Below the pieces are notes generated by a model. It was not told the DNA's origin. It saw only the letters and a list, made by a program, of their open reading frames with translations, and made no database searches. Made by a program: the position numbers and the translations under genes. 64,000 nucleotides of DNA, from contig OU744730.1 in NCBI GenBank assembly GCA_916613615.1, positions 31,096,815-31,160,814 of the forward strand, written 5' to 3'. Source of the stretch: Steromphala cineraria (lineage: Eukaryota; Mollusca; Gastropoda; Trochida; Trochidae). Below, one piece after another: positions 26,001 through 34,729 of this stretch (positions are counted from its first letter, which is position 1; every line of letters starts with the position of its first letter).

Positions 26001-26782
26001 TGCTCCTCAGTAATCACAGATCCATACAAGTAGCTAAGCATCATGTAAAATCAATATGTTCTGTCAAGTCAAACTTCACCTTATACAACCTTAAACAAAT
26101 ACCAACACATGCGATGACAATGGGGTTATTTAAACGACAGCAGCTTTCCAATGAAATATTTATCAACAGACGGTCATATACAAATTTAGTCGCTTAAACT
26201 TGCAATGAGAATATCATGATCCCAATTTGTCTCTTGGTTAACACGTGTTAATATTCATGTCAAAATTAGTTCTGTATTCATAAAGGTATTGATTTACATC
26301 CAACTATTTGAAATGGAAATCTCATTTCAGTGAAAAGAAGTATATGAATTAACCAAAACCCAGCACAATGGTATGATGCAATGCATGACAGCATACATGT
26401 ACATGTATAAACATATATTTTTATCATCTGATTATGAAAATAAACCCAAAAGTTATAACCGAAAACACAAGTATATGGAAGAATCAAACAAATGTGTAAC
26501 ACTCTGTGACATCGTCGATTTGAAGCAGTGGTACAACCTGATACTGAATATCTATCCTCGGACAGTTGAAACCCTGAAAATGCCTCCATATCTAAATTCC
26601 TAGAATCAACACACCTCACGTGTTGACAGTATACGAAAGAACATCATTATATAAATACATCTTAACAAAATAATCACAAATAACCTACTCATAGCATCAT
26701 TATGTAAATACATCTTAACTAAATAATCACAAATAACCTACTCACCGGCCGACATGGTCAAGCTCGTAAAATCCATGTACAT
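4807..26782 (-). CDS. TIR domain fused to TMEM268-like (DUF4481) two-pass membrane protein, 12 coding exons
   Basis: Joined minus-strand exons: 26782-26746, 24417-24355, 18757-18553, 17855-17470, 13326-13261, 12887-12763, 11681-11504, 6991-6894, 6324-6217, 5821-5786, 5444-5343, 5073-4807. They total 1671 nt (556 aa plus stop), with every junction in phase. Order of parts: acidic leader (1-101), TIR domain (103-230), linker, NGQVL motif (about 257), two transmembrane helices (about 330-385), RWRRRR turn, C-terminal domain. Family knowledge: TMEM268/DUF4481 proteins share the NGQVL motif, paired helices and Cys-rich tail; their biochemical role is poorly known. TIR domains act in innate immune signalling or NAD cleavage. 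By inference, both termini face the cytosol and the protein is a membrane-anchored TIR adaptor. The start is the first ATG after an in-frame TAA; ATGs at codons 3 and 10 are alternatives. The exon 8 and exon 9 donors are the weakest calls. It could be two genes misjoined, but phase continuity argues against that. Confidence 0.85.
5343..5444 (-). CDS. Exon 11 of TIR-TMEM268-like gene
   Basis: A 102-nt phase 0-0 exon with acceptor TGTTTTACAG and donor GTGAGT. It encodes EDVNLLLCSCLDEDCDKLCQ and on to DYLSE. Five cysteines occur in 34 residues. It follows the microexon in the TMEM268 alignment. Confidence 0.85.
5786..5821 (-). CDS. Exon 10 of TIR-TMEM268-like gene, 36-nt microexon
   Basis: A microexon encoding VHFYYFVMMDCF between acceptor TTGATGCAG and a perfect GTAAGT donor, phase 0-0. 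It aligns with the hydrophobic, aromatic IQLWFVYFDLEN segment of vertebrate TMEM268, which is otherwise missing. It is easily lost by automatic annotation. Confidence 0.78.
6217..6324 (-). CDS. Exon 9 of TIR-TMEM268-like gene
   Basis: A 108-nt phase 0-0 exon with acceptor TTTGTTCCAG. INSALYLEDRPLILTVSQ resembles the TMEM268 segment after helix 2. The donor ACT|GTATCC is weak, but using it makes the protein run without gaps along the vertebrate family into exon 10. The open frame continues ten residues past it before a stop, which would give a truncated form if the intron were retained. Confidence 0.75.
6894..6991 (-). CDS. Exon 8 of TIR-TMEM268-like gene, second transmembrane helix
   Basis: Acceptor TTTGTTTCAG. 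It encodes ILTVRLVTFVFPLLLISGVY and then RWRRRR, a cytosolic stop-transfer turn. The donor is uncertain. ATG|GTAGGA at 6894 (98 nt) and GAA|GTTAAC at 6852 (140 nt) are both phase 0, giving proteins of 556 or 570 residues. Reading on into the intron gives a further 16 residues and a stop at 6801, a possible short isoform. Confidence 0.8.
7072..7736. repeat. Minisatellite of about 66 bp, roughly 10 units
   Basis: The marker AATCCTTAGCTGCAACAGGA recurs at about 66-bp steps (7115, 7164, 7230, 7292, 7357, 7429, 7497, 7629, 7695). The second unit has an internal deletion. It lies in intron 7 just upstream (in transcript order) of exon 8. Confidence 0.9.
7740..9580. other. Intron 7 interior with no recognised feature
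   Basis: AT-rich intron sequence. A hydrophobic ORF at 8374-8586 (minus) includes IFVPLLFVVINVAHREQ after a CTTTCTTTCAG acceptor-like site, but its phase does not fit the gene. It is not annotated as an exon. Confidence 0.5.
9590..9915 (+). mobile_element. Helentron/pearl-like remnant with GGAC microsatellite
   Basis: Two diverged copies of a unit of about 145 bp (around CAGCTTTCTAGGCATTTTGC at 9680 and CAGCTTTCTACGCAATTTGC at 9820) end in a GGACGGACGGGCGGACG tract. This is the same layout as the better-preserved element at 45468-46161. It sits in intron 7. Confidence 0.55.
11504..11681 (-). CDS. Exon 7 of TIR-TMEM268-like gene, first transmembrane helix
   Basis: A 178-nt exon with acceptor CCTTTCTGCAG and donor GTAGAC. 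DQSEYWDMLQSI matches the DQYRSL region of TMEM268. It is followed by a helix of about 23 hydrophobic residues around SAFGVWTLAFILIIVVFV, then the polar loop DTNRA. Confidence 0.9.
12382..12706 (-). mobile_element. tRNA-derived SINE, reverse orientation
   Basis: Minus strand. The tRNA-like head has box A (GTGTAGTGGTTAGCG) and box B (GGTTCGAATCC). The body carries the conserved TGTGTCCTTGGGCAAGGCAC segment, and the tail is (ATT)n, seen as (AAT)n at 12382-12403. It is in intron 6 of the TIR gene. A second copy lies at 28083-28338. Confidence 0.88.
12763..12887 (-). CDS. Exon 6 of TIR-TMEM268-like gene, NGQVL motif
   Basis: A 125-nt exon with acceptor TTTGTGTCAG and donor GTACGT. It begins NLVNGQVL, the signature at the start of the DUF4481 body in vertebrate TMEM268. 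It continues with a beta-rich segment (SVQFEIRGYLQAHL) and an acidic loop. It ends in phase 0. Confidence 0.85.
13261..13326 (-). CDS. Exon 5 of TIR-TMEM268-like gene, linker
   Basis: A 66-nt exon with acceptor CTTTCTTCAG and donor GTGAGC, phase 1-1. It encodes RLPRSSESISSDIAAVLSTR, a Ser-rich linker between the TIR domain and the TMEM268-type body. It is small but matches the phases of exons 4 and 6 exactly, so it is the critical bridge for the fusion. Confidence 0.75.
14483..14788. mobile_element. Mutator-like MITE with 9-bp target duplication
   Basis: The ends are CATTCTCTCCCCACAGAGGC and GCCTCTGTGGGGAGAACGTG, with long inverted terminal repeats and an inner repeat GATACAGCCTCTGTTATATT. 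It is flanked by the direct repeat TCTGATGTG at 14474-14482 and 14789-14797. It has no transposase, so it is non-autonomous. It is in intron 4. Confidence 0.88.
15345..15405 (+). repeat. tRNA-like SINE head fragment
   Basis: Box B-like GGGTTCGAATCCCGC follows a degenerate box A. A full cloverleaf cannot be drawn and no tail is visible, so this is probably a SINE relic. Confidence 0.45.
17470..17855 (-). CDS. Exon 4 of TIR-TMEM268-like gene, complete TIR domain
   Basis: A single 386-nt exon carries the whole domain. Box 1 reads YHIFFSHNPSD, the equivalent of the (F/Y)DAF(I/V)SY strand. The box 2 region runs from LCEKFNRR through the hydrophobic strand VVLVLS to SKKYIEETW. The C-terminal helix region ends with GFFHLFASRLKS, matching the box 3 FW position. 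Oddity: the S-x-W-C-x-x-E motif that carries the catalytic or structural Glu in many TIRs reads ETWPEFQ, so Cys and the Glu at the usual spacing are missing. This favours a scaffold over an NADase role. Acceptor TTCAG, donor GTAAGC. Confidence 0.9.
18553..18757 (-). CDS. Exon 3 of TIR-TMEM268-like gene, acidic leader
   Basis: A 205-nt exon between acceptor CTCTCTGCAG and donor GTAAAG. It encodes an Asp/Glu-rich, probably disordered cytosolic segment, including a run of VDSCVDSYVDIEDD type. The region is locally GC-richer than the flanking introns, as expected for a real exon. Confidence 0.85.
20196..20505. repeat. Two-copy tandem repeat of about 140-165 bp
   Basis: The segment starting TGATGGTCGAATG and AAGCAAGGCATATCCA, with ACTGAGAAC, CAATCA and GAAACATTCA blocks, occurs at 20200-20335 and again at 20341-20505 with insertions. 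It is in intron 2. Confidence 0.7.
21195..21330 (+). repeat. Dispersed repeat fragment, paralogue of 1-140
   Basis: Matches 1-140 in order and orientation (AATTAC, GATCTTC, GTTATTAC, CATAAAGACTGA, CGTAAAAGG-like blocks). It is in intron 2. Confidence 0.55.
22304..22398 (+). mobile_element. piggyBac-like MITE, 95-bp internally deleted copy
   Basis: The ends are AGGGGCAGTAGCACGTTTTT and AAAAGTGCTACTGCCCCT, flanked by TTAA on both sides (22300-22303 and 22399-22402). It retains only the left part of the internal sequence. It is in intron 2. Confidence 0.9.
22884..23786 (-). mobile_element. 5'-truncated LINE retrotransposon copy
   Basis: Minus strand. It contains the C-terminal part of a reverse-transcriptase ORF (23092 to about 23786) and a 17-A tail (T run 22884-22900 on the plus strand). 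The direct repeat AGCTAATGGATTTT at 22873-22886 and 23787-23800 fits a target-site duplication from target-primed reverse transcription, with the tail side overlapping it. The open frame runs on by chance into flanking DNA up to 23907. Confidence 0.8.
23092..23786 (-). pseudogene. LINE ORF2 C-terminal fragment, zf-RVT domain
   Basis: About 230 residues are open. The motif IHRFLPTNDLLMKMKYIESN then KCSFCKS, ILHLLCECKFVKSIW matches the reverse-transcriptase zinc-binding region (C-x2-C, HL, C, W) at the end of LINE ORF2 proteins. The polymerase and endonuclease are absent, so it is inactive although the frame is intact, suggesting a fairly young insertion. Confidence 0.85.
23860..24176 (-). mobile_element. 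piggyBac-like MITE, full length
   Basis: The terminal repeats AGGGGCAGTAGCACG and its complement are flanked by TTAA (23856-23859, 24177-24180). The internal sequence is reversed relative to the copies at 47905 and 51030. It sits 60 bp from the LINE copy and 180 bp from exon 2. Confidence 0.92.
24355..24417 (-). CDS. Exon 2 of TIR-TMEM268-like gene
   Basis: A 63-nt exon of phase 1-1, with acceptor TTTGCTTACAG and donor GTGAGT. It encodes a short polar segment (CRNVYNKELKARTTALAMDD). It has no recognised domain; it is called from perfect splice sites and phase continuity with exons 1 and 3. Confidence 0.75.
24504..24575. repeat. Foldback: 18-bp inverted repeat
   Basis: ATACTATTTTTATTAAAC and its exact complement GTTTAATAAAAATAGTAT enclose a loop of about 36 nt that contains GAGCGAAAGCGAG. 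It lies in intron 1 near exon 2 and may be a small foldback element. Confidence 0.6.
26642..26747. repeat. 53-bp tandem duplication touching the exon 1 donor
   Basis: Two copies (26642-26694 and 26695-26747) of CATCATTAT..TAAATACATC and AATAACCTACTCA. On the minus strand the copy edge includes the GTGAGTAG donor of exon 1. The second copy carries TGAGTAG without the GT donor. Confidence 0.85.
26746..26782 (-). CDS. Exon 1 of TIR-TMEM268-like gene (start codon)
   Basis: Encodes MYMDFTSLTMSA plus one base of a split Asp codon, ending at a strong GTGAGT donor. An in-frame TAA lies about 50 nt upstream. A possible 3' splice site (CTAGTCTACAG, exon side starting at 26876) could join this to a distal non-coding first exon. 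An out-of-frame upstream ATG opens a short ORF that stops in exon 2. Confidence 0.7.
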
Positions 26783-26959
26783 TAGAAGAACGTCTATCCA
26801 CTGAGAGCTCGCTGAACATTTGTCTGGTTAATTAAGCTGGGAGCAATTATTCATTCTGATGGAACTCAGTGGGTGTCTGTAGACTAGGGAAACTACCACA
26901 GCTGTTACAGTGGTATAGAGCGACCTTGTGAATGTACTGGCTCATCACTCCAGTAATTG

Positions 26960-28080
26960 ATATTTCAGGAGTGTCATATCCAGCACTCCATAAACTGGAA
27001 TATCCTGGACATCCTACATTATTGAGCCATCTTCAATATGCTTCATTGAGGAAGTGGTATATGGATCAATTTAGATATTTATAGACCTCCAATTTGAAAT
27101 ATCCTGAACATTTTGAAGCAATCTTCAACATGTGTCATGGACGATGTTATATATTGTTAGATATTTATAGAAATCCGTAAATTGACATTTTCTGAACATT
27201 GTATCTTCCATTAAGAAGCAATCTTCAACATGTTTCATTGAAGATGTGGTATATGGATCAATTTAGATATTTATATAACTCCAATTTGAAATATCCTGAA
27301 CATTGTGAAGCAATCTTCAACATGTGTCATGGACGATGTTGTATATTGATAGATATTTATAGAAATGCGTATATTGAAATATTCTAAACACTGTGTCTTC
27401 CATTGAGGAAGTGGTATAGGGATCAATTTGAATAACTCCAATTAAAAATATCCTGAGCATTGTATCTTCCATTATGAAGCAATCTTCAAGATGTGCCAAG
27501 GACGATACTATATATTGAATTCTTCTTAGAAATGTATAGAACTATATTGAAATATCCTGAACATTGTATCTTTCATTATGAAGCGATCTTCAAGATGTAC
27601 CATGGCCGATGTGATATATTGAACCGTTTTAGATACTTATAGAACTCCACATATTGAAATATCCTGAACATTGTATCTTTCATTATGAAGCAATCTTCAA
27701 GATGTGCCATGGACGATGCTATCTATTTAATCTTTTTAGATATTTATAGAACTCCATATATTGAAATATCCTGAACATTGTATCTTCAATTATGAAGCAA
27801 TCTTCAAGATGTGCCATGGACGTTGCTATATATTTAATATTTTTAGATATTTATAGAACTCCGTATAATGAAATATCCTGAACATTGTGTCTTTCATTAT
27901 GAAGTAATCTTCAAGATGTGCCATGGACGATGATATATATTGAACCTTTTTAGATATTTATAGAACTCCATATATTGAAATATTCTGAACATTGTATCTT
28001 CCATTATGAAGCAATCTTCAACATGTGCCATGGACAATGTCATATATTGAACCTTTTTAGATATTTATAGAACTCCAATT
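26960..28080. repeat. Satellite array of about 107 bp, roughly 10 units
   Basis: The unit holds ATATCCTGAACATTGTATCT, TATGAAGCAATCTTCAA, ATGTGCCATGGACGATG and TTTAGATATTTATAGAACTC. Unit starts fall at about 107-bp steps (27557, 27664, 27770, 27878, 27985). Degenerate units continue after the SINE to about 28560. The array begins roughly 180 bp upstream of the TIR gene start. Confidence 0.9.
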
Positions 28081-28082
28081 GT

Positions 28083-28338
28083 GGAGCACAGTGGTGTAGT
28101 GGTTAGCATGCTGGCCTCTCACGCCAGAGACCAGGGTTCGAATCCCGGTGGAAACACCAAAAATTTGTGACTTGGGTCTCATCCTGTGTTGTGTCCCTGG
28201 GCAAGGCACTTCATCCACATTGCACCCAGTCCACCCAGCTGTTAAAATGGGTACCTGTAAAATGGATGTACTGACCTACGTGGTCGTGATTAGCGCTTAG
28301 TAGCAGCTGTGAAAGTACATTCCTTCGGGGTAATAATG
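28083..28338 (+). mobile_element. tRNA-derived SINE inserted in the satellite array
   Basis: The head has GTGTAGTGGTTAGCATGC (box A) and GGTTCGAATCCCGG (box B). The body has TGTGTCCCTGGGCAAGGCAC and GATTAGCGCTTAGTAGC, and the tail is TAATAATG. Same family as 12382-12706, on the opposite strand. Satellite sequence resumes on its right. Confidence 0.88.
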
Positions 28339-28903
28339 TAGCGTAATGTCCTATATTGAAATTTACAGAACTCTGTAAAACGGAATATCCTTGACTTCGT
28401 ACAGCCTTAAGTCATCGTTGACATGTGTCATGGATGATGTCATATATGGATAATTCAAGATAATGAGACAACTCTCTATATCGGAAATTTCTACTGCCTC
28501 TTATGAAGCCATCTCAATCATTGATTTGCTTGGGATGGTGTATAGAGGTCATTTAGGATATTTAAATAAAGCTTCTAACGTCCGCTACAAAAACATCTGA
28601 AATGTTTGATAAGAGATTTATAAGAAAGGTTGACCAATACATCTTTTAAATTGAAAATGTTTTTGACATCAGAAAAAAGTAAAATTTTGAATTTAAGTAT
28701 AATTTTGTGTATAACCTTGGTCACATTGGGAGAAACTTGTATTCAATGTCTGTTTCATATTTTAACCTTTCCATTGCACGTTTTAAACATGATATTCATT
28801 TTAACCTTTAGCCTTAAACGGAAAGATCATAATGAAAATGATATGTTAATCTTTTATTCCGTAGTCGTGTAATTAAAGAATACACTCAATATCAACTCCG
28901 CAT

Positions 28904-29251
28904 CATTCTCTCCCCACAGAGGCAGATCAAGTCATGTTGATTTAGCCTCTGTTCTATTACGCCAAAATCCGTGGGTTCCGGCAGTATCCCCTGGCGGAAA
29001 AACCTGCATCACAATCAATTTGAATTTCTTTATCAAATGACAACGCTTCTCGCATGGAAAGGGTGGTTAATATCACAATGCTTTTGCCTTGATTCAGTAG
29101 CCAAAACGATGATTTAAGAACAGCGTCGCTGATTGCACAACTAACTTTGATTGCCTCCAATCAGGCATCTCCCATTCTATCCCACAAAGTCGGCGTAATA
29201 GAACAGAGGCTAAATCAACATGACTTGATCTGCCTCTGTGGGGAGAGAATG
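28904..29251. mobile_element. Mutator-like MITE with perfect 60-bp terminal repeats
   Basis: 28904-28963 is the exact reverse complement of 29192-29251. The flanking direct repeat ACTCCGCAT (28895-28903, 29252-29260) is a 9-bp target duplication. There is no coding capacity; an open frame at 28957-29160 is a shadow. Identical ends indicate recent insertion or gene conversion. Confidence 0.93.
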
Positions 29252-30097
29252 ACTCCGCATAGGCTGACTAACCGCCAACTTCCCCTAGAGAACGAAACGT
29301 CATAGGCAAACCGTGATGTCAAAGCATTGTTAAACATGAGGTCACAAGGAATAAGTGATATGTTGCCCTAGGGCATCATGTGATAAAATGAACCCCGATG
29401 AGACTGCCCTCGAAGGTAATACGTATGTGCTTAGATGACCTTCCATCAAATAATAAACAACATGCTCAAAGGTTTTACCATAAAGTTATTGTCTGTCGAG
29501 TGTAAAACATGTTGTTTGAATACTGTTTGTCTTTCATCCTGAATGATAAAAAATTACCTTTCGGTGATCAGTGAACGATAAAGATATTACAAAATTGGAC
29601 AAGATTACTTAATGCAGATCTTGTTATGGATGACATTTGATGTAATAATCCAGTCTTGCTTTCGATATCAGTTTGTGACTTCATCTTCTATAATAAAGGA
29701 ATATGTAATTCAAAAGATATTCTTTGAGACAACTACGTCAAAGAGATTCTAAAGATTAAAATCTTTGAAACATTGCCAATTCACTTCTAAGAATGTTAGA
29801 AATGAAACATGAAACGGAAAATTTCACATACGAAGTCATCATATGAGAGGAGAAACAGATCCTTTCGTCTGTGAAGCTTATCTTCAAATTTCTACAAGAG
29901 ACTTTATCCATCGAGGAAATAATGCTTCGTAGCAAAGGTGATCCGATTGATTACTTTTGATGAAAGAATATGTAATCGCCGACGAATATAACATCATACA
30001 CGCATGCTGTCACATGTGATGTATAAATTGCGTGTCTCCACTCCAATGTAGTTTCTTGAGGTTAGATCCCGGTTACAGTGACATGGAAATATACGGC

Positions 30098-30565
30098 TGT
30101 ACTGAAATATGACATGTCCCGATTTAACATGTCATAAGATGTATTTACTCTTCCTTCATAATTAGATACATTTTATTCAATTCATTAAAAATAAGGGCCT
30201 GTTAAACATATTCGGCAACTGTAAGTGTACGTTCCTTTACATGTACACTATATTTTAGTATTTGGACCTTTAAAACCCCATCACAAACAGATTATCGTTT
30301 TGTTTGCTACATGTAGTACCATGGTTGTGCTGAAATATGACATGTCCCGATTTATCATGTCATAAGATGTACTTACTTTTCCTTAATAATTAAATACATA
30401 ATTTTGTATTATTCATAGAGGACCAAATAAGAGCCTTATACATGTTCAGCAACTGTAAATGTACGTTCCTTTACATGTACACTACATGTATATTTTATTT
30501 TTACGACCTTTAAAACCCTATTCACAAACAGATTATCGTTTTGTTTGCTACACGAAGTTCCGTTT
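30098..30565. repeat. Tandem duplication, 228-bp offset
   Basis: Two copies of the segment running from CTGAAATATGACATGTCCCG through TACGTTCCTTTACATGTACA to AGATTATCGTTTTGTTTGCT, starting at 30102 and 30330. The flanks 29261-30090 and 30570-31840 hold nothing I can identify. Confidence 0.88.
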
Positions 30566-31844
30566 CCGAAAACAATGTTAGATGTTCGATCACAAAACAC
30601 TAAAGCTTTCCTTTTCGATAATATTGAATCAAGTAACCTAAATTGGCAATTTGTTAAGGTCATTACTTCCCATGTGAACGATACCACAAATAACTCGATT
30701 TCATCCGAACAATAACCTGTCAATAACCTGTCACATGTCACGAAGTCAGTAAAAATAATGGTTTGTTCTTTTGACAAAGATGCAGCATACTAAACAATCC
30801 CTTTAATACCATTTTACTTCTTTTTCAACAAAACCAAAACATGAATCACGTGGTGGATATTCTACAACTTCCAACCAACAGAGTCTATCATATATATATC
30901 ATGAGCATGCCATTACCAGTTTAGTAAAAACGCAATAAACGTATACATCATTGCCCACGGCATTTCCTGTTAATCTGTGAAATATGGACCAGGATATTGT
31001 CATGAATATCATCCATTGGCTAGAACTATACCAAATCGCATCTCTGCCCATAAACGAAATAATCCTTAGAACGGAACACAGCTTTTTTATTTGTTAATTA
31101 AATGTAGACTTACGTTGTTTTTGTTCCTTATCTGACAGGAAATGAGCATCACATATTGAACTATGAGCATCACATAAAGTATACAACCCAATGCTATATT
31201 GAACTATACAAAACTATTGAACTATACCTGCATCATCTATGTTACCATTACACCATTATCGATACACATTTATCGTACAAAAAGTAATTGAACCAGAACA
31301 TGAAAAGAATTCATGCGTGTCATTGACAAAATCAATGCCTGTTGAAAAAAGGCATTCTAATTTACCGCAAAATCGTGTGATCATTTTCGTTCATAAAACG
31401 CCATTCACAAAAGGATTTTTATAGGGCATTGTCCCAAAGAATCGGCGGATCGATGCATCGATTATCCCATAAGACTACAAAGCGTTCTGCTCATTTGTTA
31501 TACCGACGTGGCGTGAGAAAGGTGTGAATAACAATGTCAAGTCTCCTGTTATATTAAGCATATCGATCTAGACTTAGGAAAAAATAACTGGAAACTAAAT
31601 CAGCGTTATACATAGACAAGGGGAAGTGAAAGAAGTTCATATAATTAAACATTTATATGAACCTCATGTTATGCAAATGCCCTTGTGTTTAATTGCAAAC
31701 AAAAATCTGTAAGAATTCACCCTATCAGTTTAGTCATGGTTAGGGAACAGGAAATTGGCCTTCGTACTTCACATCGATTACGTGTTGAAAATCGAGGGCA
31801 TATCATCATATATCGAAATGATAGACTGTATTGACAATGTGATG

Positions 31845-32290
31845 AATGTGATCAAGGATAGGTACCATTTTCTCCTACCATCCCCAAATTCCATCAACTC
31901 CCTCTTTTACAATGTGAGGAAGGCCATATCAAGGATGGGTACCATGTTCTCCTACCATCTCCAAATTCCATCAACTCCCTCTTTTACAATGTGAGGAAGG
32001 CCATATCAAGGATGGGTACCATTTTCTCCTACCATCTCCAAATTCCATCAACTCCCTCTTTTACAATGTGAGGAAGGCCATATCAAGGATGGGTACCATT
32101 TTCTCCTACCACCTCCAAATTCCATCAACACCCTCTTTCATAATGTGATGAAGACTATATCAAGGATGGGTGCCATTTTCTCCTAACATCTCCAAATTCC
32201 ATCTACTCCCTCTTTTACAATGTGATGAAGACTACATCAAGGATGGGTACCATTTTCTCCTAACATCTCCAAATTCCATCAACTCCGCTC
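31845..32290. repeat. 77-bp tandem array, about 5.5 units
   Basis: The unit contains AAGGATGGGTACCATTTTCT, CTACCATCTCCAAATTCCAT and CAACTCCCTCTTTTACAATG. The spacing is 77 bp, not a multiple of three, so ORFs across it are accidental. 32300-33460 shows nothing. Confidence 0.92.
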
Positions 32291-33464
32291 TAGATATTTA
32301 CCTTAAACATATTGTAGAAATCCAAATAAGGCTAAATCAATTTCCCCATATTAACATTACATTATGATCTAACAACATATGTAGTTACTTGTCGATGGTA
32401 TACACTTCAGAAAGTAGAAAAGCATATTGAATAACCTGTAAAGCAAAGTATTGATTCTTTGTATCCATACAACCTCAATATTCCTAGTTGCAGCATACGT
32501 TGTATGTCTCCTGGGGATAACCATATTTAATGATCAAAGACAATAAAATCCTCCCTGAGCAAGACGCCCGAAGCTTTTTAACAGACGATTAAACCTGATA
32601 TGTACATGGAACAGTATGATCAATCTTGATCAGTTCATTGTAATTTTAATAACTGACGTTAAGTTGATGAAGTGGTAAGTTTGAAGTGATTTGGTGAAAA
32701 CAATGTGAACATTCGTTGTTGAGAGCATTTTTAACTGATCTCACTTTTACATTTACATTATTTATTATGTACATTTCAGCACTGAAGTGAACAATGAAAC
32801 GCAAGAATTAATTCAATGCGAGCAGCTGTTTATTGAATCCGAGAGTCATTAATTATTCACTGAAATCTTCCATCGTTTCATTAGTTAAATGAACCGAAGA
32901 TATTAGCCTCGTTGTTCGTTCAAGCATGGAAACCACACAATGAGTATATACGCAAATGCAAACATTTACCAAAAAACACAAACTACAGTTTACAGTTGAT
33001 ATAGAATTTCATTTATATCATCATATATAGAGAATTATATGAATGAAAGCCATGTTCAACTGACACTCAAACTATAATAAACAGGATTCTACGTTTTAAC
33101 CAAAGAGTAGAATCATTAAGATAACGTTTTCATAACTGAAGTTGTTCACCTGGGTGAAATGTTTGACAAAATTCTACAAGAGTCAGAGATAAATTTCAAT
33201 GGATAATTTACTTATATAACTTTAAATAGTGTTCCATTGTAGAACAATCATAAGCAACCTGATACATTTAACGACAATGAAGAATGAAAGCCATAAACTC
33301 ATATATATATTATTTAAATTACAACAGACGTTAGAATCGAGCTTAAATTATCAGAATAATGTTCATATCTTAAATTCACCATCAACATAAGCATTTAAAG
33401 TTTCATAACAATGAATTGGATTGAACAGCCAAACCCATTTTATAATAAAACATAAATCACTTAC

Positions 33465-33745
33465 TTGAAACCAATTTCTGTGCAAACATTCGACACTCTT
33501 TGTATCCCTTTATATCCGTTTTTAAATCCAAATCGCTTGTATCTATTCTTAACTGATGGTGTCAATTGGAAATCGCTCCCACGCAGCCTACAGCCATACG
33601 ATCCAACATCCAATGTCTTCTGTGTAGTCCACTGTCATCATTTATAACATAAGTTGGTGATATTGATCCTGGGAGGTCTCGCTATCCTATCATGTAGCAG
33701 CGACATCGCCCATATACGAGTAGGTCAATTATTGTGCCTACCTGG
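33465..33745 (-). promoter_or_regulatory. Promoter/first-exon cassette copy 1
   Basis: Minus strand. The leader ends ATTGGTTTCAA at a GTAAGTGA donor (exon side 33465). It includes the shared GACAGTGGACT and CTACATGATAGGA blocks. The TATA position is degraded (GGCACAATAATTG). It is homologous to cassettes at 34.7, 40.6 and 42.9 kb. A paired downstream block (CTTTCAGGTAAACTAATGAG, 33921-34036) also recurs at 38551-38672. Confidence 0.55.
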
Positions 33746-34729
33746 TGTCTCAGGTGAAATAACAATTAACCTGGACGACGGCGCCTTTAACGATCCACAG
33801 TTGTATTAGAACAGGTCTTTGTGGTCATTTCTAAGGGACCGGCCAAGGTAAACTCATTAAGAAATGGAGCTGTTTTGCCTTTATGGTACTAGCCACAACG
33901 GGTATTTCCTTTCATTATGGCTTTCAGGTAAACTAATGAGTGTAGATGCAGGTGATTCCAATCAATATGCAACGGAAACTGTCAGGAAATAATCAGTTCC
34001 AGTTTGTCCACAGGATCATGTGTCTCAACTAACTAAGGTTGCTCTCTGCAGTGCATGCCCCCTCTTGTGTCCTGTGAATATCTGTCACGGGACTGTTGAG
34101 GGAATTTTGATGTTGCAATTTAATTCTGTTAGCACATTTGAAAGCAGAATATGGGAAAGTTGGGAAACACTTGATACTTCTACTTTACTCATGCCGTGTA
34201 CTAGATTCCGAATTGTTGTTATTTACATCCATTCATGGTTTAACTTTAACTAGTTCCTGGAAAACATTCAAACCTGCATAAAACATACAATGATTTGTAA
34301 GTTAGTTCTACATGTTCTTAAGATGCCTATATTTGAAAATAAATGTCGTTGTCAGGCGAATCAGGAATGAATCAGAGCATACCAACATTTTAGCCATAAC
34401 ACTTCCGACAATGCAATGACATCACATACTGGATGTCTGACTTCATATTATTCATCAAACACGTTAGGTTACAACTGCGTATTTCTTCATAAATGTAAGT
34501 CGAACTATGACAGAAAACGTCTTGACAATTGATCTCAGTAACTCTGTAATTTGGTTTTATCGCAATCTGATGTTAACCCTTGTTTTGCTTATTAAACTAG
34601 TTTCCATCTCTGAATTACATAGTTCATATTTTAAATATTGTCCAAAAGAACTTACTAGGGACACTAAAGTCTGAAATGAATATACATGAGTTATGTCAAT
34701 GATCAATGTTTCTATTTATCAAATAAAAA

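Noticed and set aside
31755..32367. Possible secreted or repeat protein from ORFs over the 77-bp array
   Set aside because: The repeat period is not a multiple of three and frames shift between units.
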